DNA of 12,019 nt from Bacteroidales bacterium (GTDB taxonomy: Bacteria > Bacteroidota > Bacteroidia > Bacteroidales > UBA932). How positions within the stretch are numbered: position 1 is the stretch's first letter; each line of letters starts with the position of its first letter. The stretch spans positions 1 to 12,019 of the forward strand of contig JAFTYS010000055.1 of the NCBI GenBank assembly GCA_017461285.1, written 5' to 3'. The position numbers and the translations under genes are program-made. The notes below the pieces were generated by a model. It had not been told where the DNA came from and did no database searches. It saw only the letters and a list, made by a program, of their open reading frames with translations. Positions 1 to 7,496 of this stretch are shown one piece after another.

Positions 1-414
1 TGTGCCCCAGTCCCAACCTATGTATGGCTCTCCTAGAAACGGTGCTTTGAAGTCCCATGCTCCCAGGTTTGTGACCGGCCTTCCGAATCCTGCCCTGACT
101 CCTGCTGTCGGGGTGCTTCTTCTCTTGAACCAGTACGACTTGTATTCCAGGAATCCATGTACGAGCATAGGCGGCTCTTCATCTATCGGAGCGAGGAAGA
201 ATCCCACGCCGGCTCCAAGGTAATGATGTTCGTTGAACATGTATCCGTGGGATGTGTCGAGACCCAGCCATACGATGTACTGGTCGGTGAACGATACGCT
301 GCCGGCATATCCTTTCTGCCTGTATGCGGGGATGTCGTTCATGGTCTGTGCGTCAATGCCTGAGGAGAAGGCGAACAGGGCTATCGCCATAGTAAGGTTT
401 CTCAATATCTTCAT
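1..414 (-). CDS. Exported beta-barrel-like envelope protein, 3' end cut by window
   Basis: The minus strand is open from an ATG at 414-412 to the window edge, giving 138 codons without a stop; the C-terminus lies outside. The product starts MKILRNLTMAIALFAFSS, a signal peptide with likely cleavage near IDA-Q (about residue 22). After that come alternating polar and aromatic stretches rich in Gly, Tyr and Trp (for example YIVWLGLDT, YLGAGVGFFLAP, FLEYKSYWF, GVRAGFG), as in small Bacteroidota outer-membrane beta-barrel proteins. I do not recognise a named family. No Shine-Dalgarno sequence is visible, which is normal for this phylum. It diverges from the sigma-factor gene across 96 bp. A link to that regulon is possible but not shown. 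Confidence is high that it is coding and moderate for the barrel call. Confidence 0.72.
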   Translation of the reverse strand, partial: MKILRNLTMAIALFAFSSGIDAQTMNDIPAYRQKGYAGSVSFTDQYIVWLGLDTSHGYMFNEHHYLGAGVGFFLAPIDEEPPMLVHGFLEYKSYWFKRRSTPTAGVRAGFGRPVTNLGAWDFKAPFLGEPYIGWDWGT

Positions 415-497
415 GATTTATCAGGTTGTTTCGCATTATAGACGTGCATTCGTCGGGAAAGTACCATCAGGACAGCAGGAATTGTCATTATTCTTTA

Positions 498-505
498 TAA
501 CTTTG
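498..505 (+). promoter_or_regulatory. Bacteroidota -7 promoter element before the sigma-factor gene
   Basis: TAACTTTG matches the Bacteroidota sigma-ABfr -7 consensus TAnnTTTG exactly. Only five bases separate it from the ATG at 511, so transcription would start at or within a base or two of the start codon. I see no good TTTG -33 element at the usual 19-21 bp spacing, which lowers confidence. Confidence 0.45.
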
Positions 506-510
506 TATTC

Positions 511-1035
511 ATGACGGTAAATATCCTGCATAATCCTAAAGACTTCGAGACCTTGTTCAGCTATAACTTCAGGCCTCTATGTCTTTTTGCCCTTCATTAT
601 CTTGAGGATGTGGACGCGTCGGAGGATGTGGTGCAGGAATGCTTCATGAAGCTTTGGGAGAAGCTGGAGCAGGGGACAGAGGTCAGCAACCGCCGCGCGT
701 ACCTGTATATGACGGTGCGTAACAGATGTCTGGACATTCTCCGCAGCAAAGGCTTGCAGACCGAGTCGCTGAAGCCTCATGACACCTATGGAATCATAGA
801 CGAGGATGACGCGGAAGAGCGCTCGCAGGCCGAAGCGCGCCTGTGGACGGCGCTCGATTCCCTGCCGGAGAAATGCCGCCAGGTATTCATCATGAGCAAG
901 AGGGACGGTCTGAAGTATGAGGAGATCGCAGAAGAGCTGGACCTGTCCGTAAACACTGTCAGAAACCAGATAAGCAAGGCCTTGAAGATACTCAAGGACG
1001 GCGCAAGGAAAATTTATTCATTCTTTTTTGCATAA
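511..1035 (+). CDS. ECF RNA polymerase sigma factor, FecI-like (Bacteroidota type)
   Basis: This 174-residue protein is of normal length for an extracytoplasmic-function sigma factor. Region sigma2 spans about residues 11-80: DFETLFSYNFRPLCLFALHY, then ASEDVVQECFMKLWEK (core binding) and YLYMTVRNRCLDILR (-10 recognition). Region sigma4 spans about 110-163, with LPEKCRQVFIMSK and the helix-turn-helix GLKYEEIAEELDLSVNTVRNQISKAL. The ATG at 511 is chosen because the sigma2 helix begins only ten residues in and no later ATG would keep it. The gene is followed by FecR and STN-receptor genes on the same strand, the standard cell-surface signalling order. Its role is inferred to be directing RNA polymerase to this operon's promoter when released by the anti-sigma factor. 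The inducing ligand is unknown. Confidence 0.96.
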   Translation: MTVNILHNPKDFETLFSYNFRPLCLFALHYLEDVDASEDVVQECFMKLWEKLEQGTEVSNRRAYLYMTVRNRCLDILRSKGLQTESLKPHDTYGIIDEDDAEERSQAEARLWTALDSLPEKCRQVFIMSKRDGLKYEEIAEELDLSVNTVRNQISKALKILKDGARKIYSFFFA

Positions 1036-1038
1036 CGT

Positions 1039-1048
1039 ATAGTACTAT
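1039..1048. repeat. Palindrome ATAGTACTAT in the sigma/anti-sigma gap
   Basis: A perfect 10-bp palindrome lies just after the sigma-factor stop, inside the 62-bp gap before the FecR gene. The same 10-mer recurs at 8155-8164. It could be a regulator site or chance. There is no direct evidence of function. Confidence 0.3.
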
Positions 1049-1097
1049 TTCATTGAACCGTCGTCATATTGGCGAAAACAGATCCTGATCAGCAATT

Positions 1098-1901
1098 ATG
1101 TCACACTCGGAAGACAAGAACCTGGACTTCGTGCTCAGGCATTACAGAAAAGGAGCATTCGATACGCAGAAGGCGATCGGACGCTTCAACGATGCCCTCG
1201 GCGTGAGGCAGAAGCCGCGCAGGCGCCTGACCTTTACGGTCATCGGCCTTTCGGCTGCTGCCGCCGTCCTGCTCGGAGTCTTCCTCTTTACATGGCGTGG
1301 AATGAGCGGGTGGACGGAAATCGGTCCTGCGTATGCGCAGCAGACCGCCGTCCTGCCGGACGGAACGGCCGTCACCATGGCCCCTGGCTCGTCCCTCAGC
1401 TACAGGATGGAGGAAGCAAGGGAGGTCAGAATGGAAGGCAAGGTCTTTTTCGATGTCGCTCGTGACGAAGGCAGACCGTTTGAAGTCGACGCGGACGGAG
1501 CTTTTGTAAGAGTGCTCGGAACTGAGTTCATGGTCGACCGGACTGACGGGCAGAATGCCAAGGTATATGTCGAGGAAGGAAAGGTGCTCTTTGCCAGAGA
1601 GCGAAATGCAGAAGGTGTCATCCTTACGGAAGGAATGGGAGCGAGCCTTTCAGGCGACGCGAAGGTTCCTGTGGTTGACGAGAAGCCGGATGTAAATTCG
1701 ATCGCATGGAAGCGCGGTACCTTTGTCTTCGAAAGTACCCCTCTGAAGGAAGTGCTTGACTGCCTTTCAGAGTATTATCATGTTTCGTTCGCCGCTACTG
1801 ACCTCTCGAAGGAACTGAGCGGAGAGTTCCACACAGACGACCTGGACATGATCATCACTCTTATCGAGTCAGCTCTGGATGTGACCATAATCCGCCGATA
1901 G
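1098..1901 (+). CDS. FecR-family anti-sigma factor with DUF4974-like C-terminus
   Basis: This 267-residue single-pass inner-membrane protein is expected to hold the upstream sigma factor at the membrane and pass on the receptor signal. Residues 1-43 form a short cytoplasmic part ending in a basic patch (RQKPRRR). Residues about 45-66 are the membrane helix (rich in Ala, Val and Leu). The periplasmic FecR domain (about 80-165) shows the family signatures AVLPDGTAVTMAPGSSLSY, GKVFFDVARDEGRPFEV and VRVLGTEFMV. Residues about 203-267 (WKRGTFVFESTPLKEVLDCL to the end) fit the DUF4974 tail common in Bacteroidota FecR proteins and thought to contact the receptor's STN domain. The Gly-Thr pair at 141-142 sits in the conserved VLGTEF motif; whether this protein cleaves itself is not known. 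The receptor gene starts 18 bp downstream, consistent with one transcript. Confidence 0.95.
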   Translation: MSHSEDKNLDFVLRHYRKGAFDTQKAIGRFNDALGVRQKPRRRLTFTVIGLSAAAAVLLGVFLFTWRGMSGWTEIGPAYAQQTAVLPDGTAVTMAPGSSLSYRMEEAREVRMEGKVFFDVARDEGRPFEVDADGAFVRVLGTEFMVDRTDGQNAKVYVEEGKVLFARERNAEGVILTEGMGASLSGDAKVPVVDEKPDVNSIAWKRGTFVFESTPLKEVLDCLSEYYHVSFAATDLSKELSGEFHTDDLDMIITLIESALDVTIIRR

Positions 1902-1919
1902 GATCCCTATGAACTTACA

Positions 1920-4328
1920 ATGAGACACGTACTATTATTATTGACAACAATCATCGCCATGGCTCTTCCTGCCATGGCACAGCCACAGGAAAGGACCCTG
2001 AAGTCAGAAATGGAGTACATCCATCAGGAGTATGGAGTGAACTTCGTCTATGACTCGTCACTTGACCTGGAGAAGGCTTACAGCGGCAGGCCGATGAAAG
2101 ATGTGGCCCGCGACGGAAGGAATTCACATGACAAGGGCCTCATGGCATGCCTTATGGCACTGTTCGAGAAATCCGGCGTCGATTTCGAAGTCATGAAGAA
2201 ATACATAGTCCTGACCAGGGAAGGCTCGAAAAAGAAGCCCAGGGACTACACCATCTTCATCGAAGAACAGCATGACACCATCAACGAAGCGGTGATCACA
2301 GCCCTTACCGACCCGAAGCGCAACCGGACACAGACCGGACTCAAGCGCATCGACAGCAGCGACCTCAATTCAGGCTTCGCCCTATTCAGCACTCCTGATG
2401 TGATCAAGACCCTTCAGATGATGCCGGGAGTCGCTTCCGGAACCGAACTCCTGTCAGGATTTTATGTCCATGGCGGAGACGGCAGCGACAACCTCTTTCT
2501 TATCGACGGAGTCCCTGTCTATCAGGTCAGCCATCTTCTGGGACTGTTTTCCTCCTTCAATACCGATGTCATCGGCAGCATGGATTTCTATAAGAGCGGA
2601 TTCCCGGCGCGCTACGGGTCGAAGATGTCTTCGGTCGTGGATGTGACGACAAGGGACGGCGATTTCGAGGAATACCACGGCTTGTTCGGCATCGGTCTCA
2701 TTGACGGACGTCTTCAGTATGAGGGACCCTTGGTAAAAGGCAGGACATCGTTCAATGTGGGATTGAGAAGGACATGGACGGAGACTCTGACCGTCCCTTT
2801 TTTCGCCATCCTTAACAATGTGAACTCTCCGGACAAAGCCTTCGGAAGATATGCCTTTACCGACCTGAACGCAAAGATCACCCACAAGTTCGCTGAAGGA
2901 AACAAGCTTTCTGCGAACTTCTACACCGGTCGCGACCTGTTCAAGGTCCATACGGAGACCCCCAGAAGCCATTACGAGCAGACTCCGGCAAAGGATATAG
3001 TGGACGGATCGCTGCTCTGGGGCAACGTGCTCGGCTCGTTGAACTGGGATTATGAACCCTGCGACGGGATTTCGACCAGGACCATTGCGTATTACAGTGG
3101 CTCCATTTCCAACCTCGGAATATCGGTCATGGAAATCGAAGATAACGAAGACAGCCGGAATACGGGGGAGTTCAGCAATACCAATGTCCATCATATCGGC
3201 TTGAAGCATGACGTGCACCACAAGCTGTCGCAGAGGCATCTGTTGAGGTATGGCGCTTCGCTCCAGTATCAGAGGCATGTGCCGAGCGCTACGACTAAGT
3301 CCGATGTCAAGGAAGGCAGCGACAGCTATACCGTAATTGATTATGCTGACTCCTTGAGATATGATACCTTCGAAACATCGCTTTATGCTGAAGATGAAAT
3401 GACGTTTTCCGACGCACTTTCCGTCAATGCAGGCCTGCGCTATGACCTTTATTCATCGTCAGGAAAGACATGGCATTCTCTTGAACCAAGGCTTGCCGTC
3501 AGGTATGCATTCAGCGACAGGTTCACCGTCAAGGCTTCATACACCGAAATGAGCCAGCCGGTCCATCTGATATCCTCGATCTACCTTGACCTTCCGACGA
3601 ATTCGTGGCTTCCTTCAACCTCGAAGATACGTCCATCCCGTTCCAGAGAGGCTGCGGCCGGCGTATATATGGATCTGGCCCACAACATGCACCTGAATGT
3701 CGAAGGTTATTACAAGCACATGTACAACCTTCTCGAGTATGCGGGCGTGTACAGCATCTTTCCTCCTCTGACGGGGTGGGAAAGCAGTTACAAGACCGGT
3801 AAAGGACGTTCGTGGGGCGCTGAAATAGATTTCGGGTACGACAATGGAAGGACCGAGGCCAACCTTTATTACACCCTGTCATGGACGCAGCGCAAGTTCG
3901 ATGATTTCCATCGCGGATGGTATCCCGACAGGAACGACAACCGTCATAAGCTGACGCTTATGGCAAAACATAAGTTCGGAAAGCGTCTGGAAGTCTACGG
4001 CGCATGGAACTGGCACAGCGGCAACAGGCTCACCATGGCTTCCCACTATACTGAAGGCAGATACGGAAACAGTGTATATGCTCAGCCTAATAATGTGAAG
4101 CTCCCTGATTATCACAGACTTGATGTCGGACTCAATTTCGTGAAGACTACCAGAAGAGGAAATACCTCGATATGGAACCTGAGCATCTACAATGCATACT
4201 GCAGGACCAATCCGATTTCAGCTTTTGAGGACATGACTGTCCGTGACAACAAGGTGCTTGCCTACTATGGCCTGGCTGTCGGCATCATACCGATTGTTCC
4301 GACTTTCAGTTACACGCTTAAATTCTGA
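1920..4328 (+). CDS. TonB-dependent outer-membrane receptor/transducer with STN domain
   Basis: This 802-residue protein imports an unknown ligand across the outer membrane using TonB energy and signals to FecR. Residues 1-20 are a signal peptide ending AMA. Residues about 25-100 are the periplasmic STN (secretin/TonB N-terminal) domain, including EYGVNFVYDSSL and YIVLT. A TonB-box-like segment INEAVITA lies at 121-128. The plug spans about 135-247, with the typical TPDVIKTLQMMPGVASGTE, YVHGGDGSDNLFLIDGVPVY and FPARYGSKMSSVVDV. The rest is barrel, ending in TFSYTLKF with the terminal Phe used in outer-membrane insertion. Oddly, the carboxypeptidase-like domain usually between STN and the TonB box is almost absent (see findings). 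The next gene begins 5 bp downstream. A large antisense frame inside this gene (2454-3278) is a shadow. The substrate cannot be read from sequence, but the absence of SusD argues against a Sus-type glycan system. Confidence 0.96.
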   Translation: MRHVLLLLTTIIAMALPAMAQPQERTLKSEMEYIHQEYGVNFVYDSSLDLEKAYSGRPMKDVARDGRNSHDKGLMACLMALFEKSGVDFEVMKKYIVLTREGSKKKPRDYTIFIEEQHDTINEAVITALTDPKRNRTQTGLKRIDSSDLNSGFALFSTPDVIKTLQMMPGVASGTELLSGFYVHGGDGSDNLFLIDGVPVYQVSHLLGLFSSFNTDVIGSMDFYKSGFPARYGSKMSSVVDVTTRDGDFEEYHGLFGIGLIDGRLQYEGPLVKGRTSFNVGLRRTWTETLTVPFFAILNNVNSPDKAFGRYAFTDLNAKITHKFAEGNKLSANFYTGRDLFKVHTETPRSHYEQTPAKDIVDGSLLWGNVLGSLNWDYEPCDGISTRTIAYYSGSISNLGISVMEIEDNEDSRNTGEFSNTNVHHIGLKHDVHHKLSQRHLLRYGASLQYQRHVPSATTKSDVKEGSDSYTVIDYADSLRYDTFETSLYAEDEMTFSDALSVNAGLRYDLYSSSGKTWHSLEPRLAVRYAFSDRFTVKASYTEMSQPVHLISSIYLDLPTNSWLPSTSKIRPSRSREAAAGVYMDLAHNMHLNVEGYYKHMYNLLEYAGVYSIFPPLTGWESSYKTGKGRSWGAEIDFGYDNGRTEANLYYTLSWTQRKFDDFHRGWYPDRNDNRHKLTLMAKHKFGKRLEVYGAWNWHSGNRLTMASHYTEGRYGNSVYAQPNNVKLPDYHRLDVGLNFVKTTRRGNTSIWNLSIYNAYCRTNPISAFEDMTVRDNKVLAYYGLAVGIIPIVPTFSYTLKF

Positions 4329-4333
4329 AACAT

Positions 4334-5371
4334 ATGAAACTATTGAAGTATATATATATTCTGGCCGCTTCGCTCCTCTTCTTCTCGTGCACGAAGCCGT
4401 TCGATCTTGGGTTCGAAGACAGTCCGGCCATTTTTCTGGAGTCATTCCCTGGAGTAGAGGATATGGTGGTCTTTTCAATAAAGCCGGCATATTCATATTC
4501 AAACAGTGCCACAAGACCGGATTTCAATCCGGAAATCATCTTCAAGGTAAACGGGAAGGAGGTCCCAGTGGTCCTTAATACCGGATTCTGCATGAGCGAG
4601 AAGTATTTTGAAGACATGTATGTAGCGGACTACAAGCCTGCTCCCGGAGACAAGATGACCGTTGAGGTTTCGTCCGAAGGCTTCATGCCGATATTCGCTC
4701 AGACCACTATACCGGCTCCATTCCCTGAAAGAAAGGTCAGTTACAGACCTGTAACTTCTGGCGGACGCGAATTGAATGTAATATCCGTAAGATTCCTCGA
4801 CGACGGGAAGACAGACTGTGCATATGGCATGCAGGTCTACAAGGAAAGCGTAATTACCAATGAAGATGGAACCGAAAATATAAGCGTGACAGTATATGCC
4901 GGAGAGCAACCTTCCGTCGATTTTGACTTCGCACCTGCGTCAATGGATGGAATCCGGATTGATTTCAACGGATGGTATATCGATCATGATTATAGTTATA
5001 CTGTAGCTGGCTGGGATGACGACATATTCAACGGCGAGGAAGCAGAACTCTCGATGACGGTCCATGCTTACTCCGGTTATGAGAGTTTCTTCGAATGGGA
5101 ACAGAAGAACGGATATTTTGATAATGATGGTGTGTTTCAAGGCTTTTCTACCGAACTTTACCATAACAAGCTGGTGCTTTATACGATGAGCGAAGAGTTT
5201 CACAATTATGTCGTTGCTCAGGCGCTTGTGTTTGAAAATGCCGGATTCTTTGCCGGACTCGCACCGTCCAATTTCTGCTATTCCAACGTAGAAGGCGGCT
5301 ACGGAGCCTTTGCCGGGGTGTACTGCGTGGACACTCCGTGGATAACCAAGGAATTCATCGAAAACAACTGA
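4334..5371 (+). CDS. DUF4249-type lipoprotein, receptor partner
   Basis: This 345-residue predicted lipoprotein has the signal KLLKYIYILAASLLFFSC with Cys19 as the lipidation site; Phe at -3 of the lipobox is slightly atypical. The mature start CTKPFDLGFEDSPAIFLESF matches the usual opening of DUF4249 proteins, which are mostly encoded just downstream of STN-type TonB-dependent receptors in Bacteroidota. Length also fits that family. The rest is beta-rich, with tripwires such as TTIPAPFPE and the C-terminal GLAPSNFCYSNVEGGYGAFAG (typical of the family's final part, where the protein runs past a conserved NV.GG.G.F). The molecular function of DUF4249 is not established; a role as a surface partner of the receptor is inferred from position. 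It starts 5 bp after the receptor stop and is presumably co-transcribed and perhaps translationally coupled. Confidence 0.85.
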   Translation: MKLLKYIYILAASLLFFSCTKPFDLGFEDSPAIFLESFPGVEDMVVFSIKPAYSYSNSATRPDFNPEIIFKVNGKEVPVVLNTGFCMSEKYFEDMYVADYKPAPGDKMTVEVSSEGFMPIFAQTTIPAPFPERKVSYRPVTSGGRELNVISVRFLDDGKTDCAYGMQVYKESVITNEDGTENISVTVYAGEQPSVDFDFAPASMDGIRIDFNGWYIDHDYSYTVAGWDDDIFNGEEAELSMTVHAYSGYESFFEWEQKNGYFDNDGVFQGFSTELYHNKLVLYTMSEEFHNYVVAQALVFENAGFFAGLAPSNFCYSNVEGGYGAFAGVYCVDTPWITKEFIENN

Positions 5372-5376
5372 TTGTC

Positions 5377-6288
5377 ATGAAAAGAACTATTATATATACG
5401 CTTGCCGCCCTTATGATGCTCTTGAGCGGATGCGAGTACCATCCGATGTATGACGGACAGGAATTCTGTGTCTACGACAAGTATTGCGGCCTTATCAGGA
5501 ATGACGGCATGCACATCTATCTTCCCGAAGGGGATGTGAACCCATATGTGCTTGAGATCTTCGGAGGCAAGGGGAAGAACCATTCTTTCGAAATAGCCGA
5601 CCCTGACCTTCTGGACTGGGAATATGGCAAAAGAAACATCGTGAACCCGCCTATGATGGACTCGGAGGTCATGCCTGCGACCATCAGCCTGCTGCCCCTG
5701 AAGAAGGGAGACACCACTCTTACATTGAAGGACGATGATACAGGAGATGCGATTACCGTCCATGTCCATGTGTGTCAGGCATATCATGCCCTGACGGTTC
5801 TGGACAGCAAAAGCCGTTTTGAGAAAGGTACGGTGCTCGCGTTCCGATACGGCGGTACGGACAATGTTCTGACAATCGGACGTGGCGGAACAGACGGCAG
5901 GGAAGTGGAGGTAATTGCGGAAGGGCGATATGAGTTTGTGTCCATCGGCGAGAACCTTTATATGGAAATGTATTTTCCTGTCAATGAATTCGGGGTGCCT
6001 GATCCCGACGGAACGGAACTTTTCAGGAGGTATGCAATACAGTTTTCAGCCGGATATTCGTACGGTGCGGAACTTATGCTGGAGCGCATGAACCTCGGGA
6101 TGCTGTCGCCTGTGACGAAGGCAGTGAAGGACGATATCTATTATGACGACTGGTTCCTTTTCCGGGATGTCACCGGTTTCGATCTTTCCGCACCGGAATG
6201 GCCTGATGGCGAAACTTTCTACGTCAGGAATGCGACCCTCATCCCTGACGTGGCATTGACGTATGCGGATGCCCTACAGAATCAATAG
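5377..6288 (+). CDS. Predicted lipoprotein of unknown function, last gene of receptor operon
   Basis: This is a 303-residue protein starting at the ATG at 5377, five bases after the previous stop. An in-frame ATG at 5338 exists, but it would add 13 residues in front of a good lipoprotein signal (KRTIIYTLAALMMLLSGC, Cys19) and overlap the upstream gene, so it is rejected. The mature protein begins CEYHPMYDGQEFCVYDKY. Residues about 98-130 (MPATISLLPLKKGDTTLTLK and TGDAITVHVHV) resemble a strand pattern of bacterial Ig-like folds, but I assign no named domain. The C-terminal half is rich in aromatic and acidic residues (for example IYYDDWFLFRDVTGFDLSAP). Its position suggests a surface accessory protein for the receptor. 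Its stop codon lies inside the convergent gene that follows, with a 15-bp tail-to-tail overlap. Confidence 0.88.
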   Translation: MKRTIIYTLAALMMLLSGCEYHPMYDGQEFCVYDKYCGLIRNDGMHIYLPEGDVNPYVLEIFGGKGKNHSFEIADPDLLDWEYGKRNIVNPPMMDSEVMPATISLLPLKKGDTTLTLKDDDTGDAITVHVHVCQAYHALTVLDSKSRFEKGTVLAFRYGGTDNVLTIGRGGTDGREVEVIAEGRYEFVSIGENLYMEMYFPVNEFGVPDPDGTELFRRYAIQFSAGYSYGAELMLERMNLGMLSPVTKAVKDDIYYDDWFLFRDVTGFDLSAPEWPDGETFYVRNATLIPDVALTYADALQNQ

Positions 6289-6723
6289 CATCGGAACGAT
6301 CAGGGCACTCAATCCGATGACACCGCCATATACCTTCAATGCTATGGCAGCATTCCTGCGGCTTTGTGGATCCAATTCCATACGGTTGCTCTTGATATGA
6401 TAACATGTATTGTCCGGACCGATAAAGAAATGGGTATATGATTTATTGGTCTGGACTTTTGTCGTGTAATCCGGGTCGAAATATCCGAAGTGAGTGTCCA
6501 CGTCAGTGGTGGTCGTAGTGCTGAATGCCTCATAGACCAGTATCTTGCCGCCGTTTCCGTCGGACTCCACCCTGTCAGGTGCCCCGAACTCTGTAACGAT
6601 TTCAGCATGGCTTCTGCCTTTCCATTGGTCATTGTATTCAGTTTCCAGCGGATACTGTCTGGTCATTGAGCATGCTGACAGCATAAGCACTGCTGTCAGC
6701 AGATATATTATTCTTCTGTTCAT
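6274..6723 (-). CDS. BamE/SmpA-like small lipoprotein with hydrophobic C-terminus
   Basis: This 149-residue protein has the signal NRRIIYLLTAVLMLSAC, with LSAC as the lipobox and Cys18 lipidated. Residues about 34-66 (WKGRSHAEIVTEFGAPDRVE, then GKILVYE) follow the pattern of the BamE/SmpA fold (a helix, then 'fG.P' and a strand), here only a resemblance. A Thr-rich linker (about 68-75) and FFIGPDNTCYHIK complete the small beta sheet. Unusually for a lipoprotein, residues about 125-149 form a hydrophobic helix ending VPMLLIL, possibly a second membrane contact. It lies 16 bp downstream of the outer-membrane protein gene at 6740-7474 and is probably its operon partner. The role is unknown; envelope assembly is only a guess from the fold. 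Confidence 0.8.
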   Translation of the reverse strand: MNRRIIYLLTAVLMLSACSMTRQYPLETEYNDQWKGRSHAEIVTEFGAPDRVESDGNGGKILVYEAFSTTTTTDVDTHFGYFDPDYTTKVQTNKSYTHFFIGPDNTCYHIKSNRMELDPQSRRNAAIALKVYGGVIGLSALIVPMLLIL

Positions 6724-6739
6724 GGCTGTAAATGTTTTG

Positions 6740-7474
6740 TCAGAATCTGAATGCGAGGCCTCCGTTGATGGTGAAGAACCATCTTATCGGCCTGGTTTCC
6801 TGCCGGATGATCCGGTCGGAGCCTCTTTCGCCTTTGTCTATGTGGTATATGTAATTGTTTGTCAGGTTGTAATGGAATGCGGGCATGATCTTGAGGTCGA
6901 AGCGCCATATGCGGAAGTTTATGTTCATACCGGCATCTGCAGAGAGTGAGAATGACCTCGGCTTTTCTGTCCATGTCTTTTCCCAATATTTACCTCCGTA
7001 ATCCTTATATGAAGGATATTGTTCTCTGCCGACCCCGGATACATATCCCGGAGTAAGGCCTGCATGAAGCTCTATCCTGTCCACCATGTTCATAAGAAAT
7101 GCGAAAAATCCGTCCCTCAATCCGTCTTCACCGTCGCGTACTGCGGAATAAATGCTTCCGTACGCTGCAGATTCAAGCCGATTCGAGAAGGAACGCGAGC
7201 CGGTCCTGAAGGTGAATGCGATAGGCACTCCGAAGTGATTGTCTATGTCGGCGACTGTCGACGTGTACTGGAAGCCTGCTCTGAATCCGAGGCCGTTCGG
7301 ATAGTAGTGTCCGTAGTGGATCCCCATGGTCACATCGCCTTCTATACCTTTGTGCATGGGAACATCAGCTCCGACGGTCATGAAGATTTCATTGTTTTCG
7401 AGTTCCTTCTGCTTCTGTGCGCAGAGGGGGAGGGCAATCGATACTGCCGCCAGAATTGTCAATATCCGTTTCAT
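6740..7474 (-). CDS. Outer-membrane beta-barrel-like protein
   Basis: This is a 244-residue protein with signal peptide KRILTILAAVSIALPLCA; the residue at -1 from Cys17 is Leu, so it is not a lipobox and signal peptidase I cleavage is expected nearby. The mature part alternates hydrophobic and polar residues with many Tyr, Phe and Gly (IFMTVGADVPM, VTMGIHYGHYYPNGLGFRAG, FSLSADAGMNINFRIWRFDL) and ends INGGLAFRF, with the C-terminal Phe typical of outer-membrane barrels. No named family or enzymatic motif is recognised. It follows the barrel gene at 7497-8048 after 22 bp and the two start regions are near identical over 29 bp, suggesting an operon and perhaps tandem duplication of the 5' end. 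Confidence 0.85.
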   Translation of the reverse strand: MKRILTILAAVSIALPLCAQKQKELENNEIFMTVGADVPMHKGIEGDVTMGIHYGHYYPNGLGFRAGFQYTSTVADIDNHFGVPIAFTFRTGSRSFSNRLESAAYGSIYSAVRDGEDGLRDGFFAFLMNMVDRIELHAGLTPGYVSGVGREQYPSYKDYGGKYWEKTWTEKPRSFSLSADAGMNINFRIWRFDLKIMPAFHYNLTNNYIYHIDKGERGSDRIIRQETRPIRWFFTINGGLAFRF

Positions 7475-7486
7475 ATAAGTCCGTTT
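7458..7486 (-). repeat. Copy 1 of a 29-bp repeat spanning a start codon
   Basis: On the minus strand this covers the 12 bases before the ATG and the first codons of the 6740-7474 gene, sharing the core ACTTATATGAAACGGAT. It matches 8032-8060 at 26 of 29 bases. Confidence 0.6.
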
Positions 7487-7496
7487 TGTAAAGTGA

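Noticed and set aside
2..514. Three plus-strand frames at the left edge
   Set aside because: They lie over the open minus-strand frame with signal peptide and beta-barrel-like pattern and themselves show no domain.
2454..3278. Long minus-strand open frame (274 codons) inside the receptor gene
   Set aside because: The opposite strand encodes unmistakable plug and barrel motifs of a TonB-dependent receptor. The antisense product has no signal peptide or recognisable domain.
5338..5376. Earlier ATG for the last lipoprotein of the receptor operon
   Set aside because: It would put 13 polar residues before a good lipoprotein signal and overlap the upstream gene; the ATG at 5377 gives a standard lipobox.
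511..6288. Polysaccharide-utilisation locus
   Set aside because: There is no SusD homologue, glycoside hydrolase or hybrid two-component regulator; the receptor's partner is a DUF4249-type lipoprotein.
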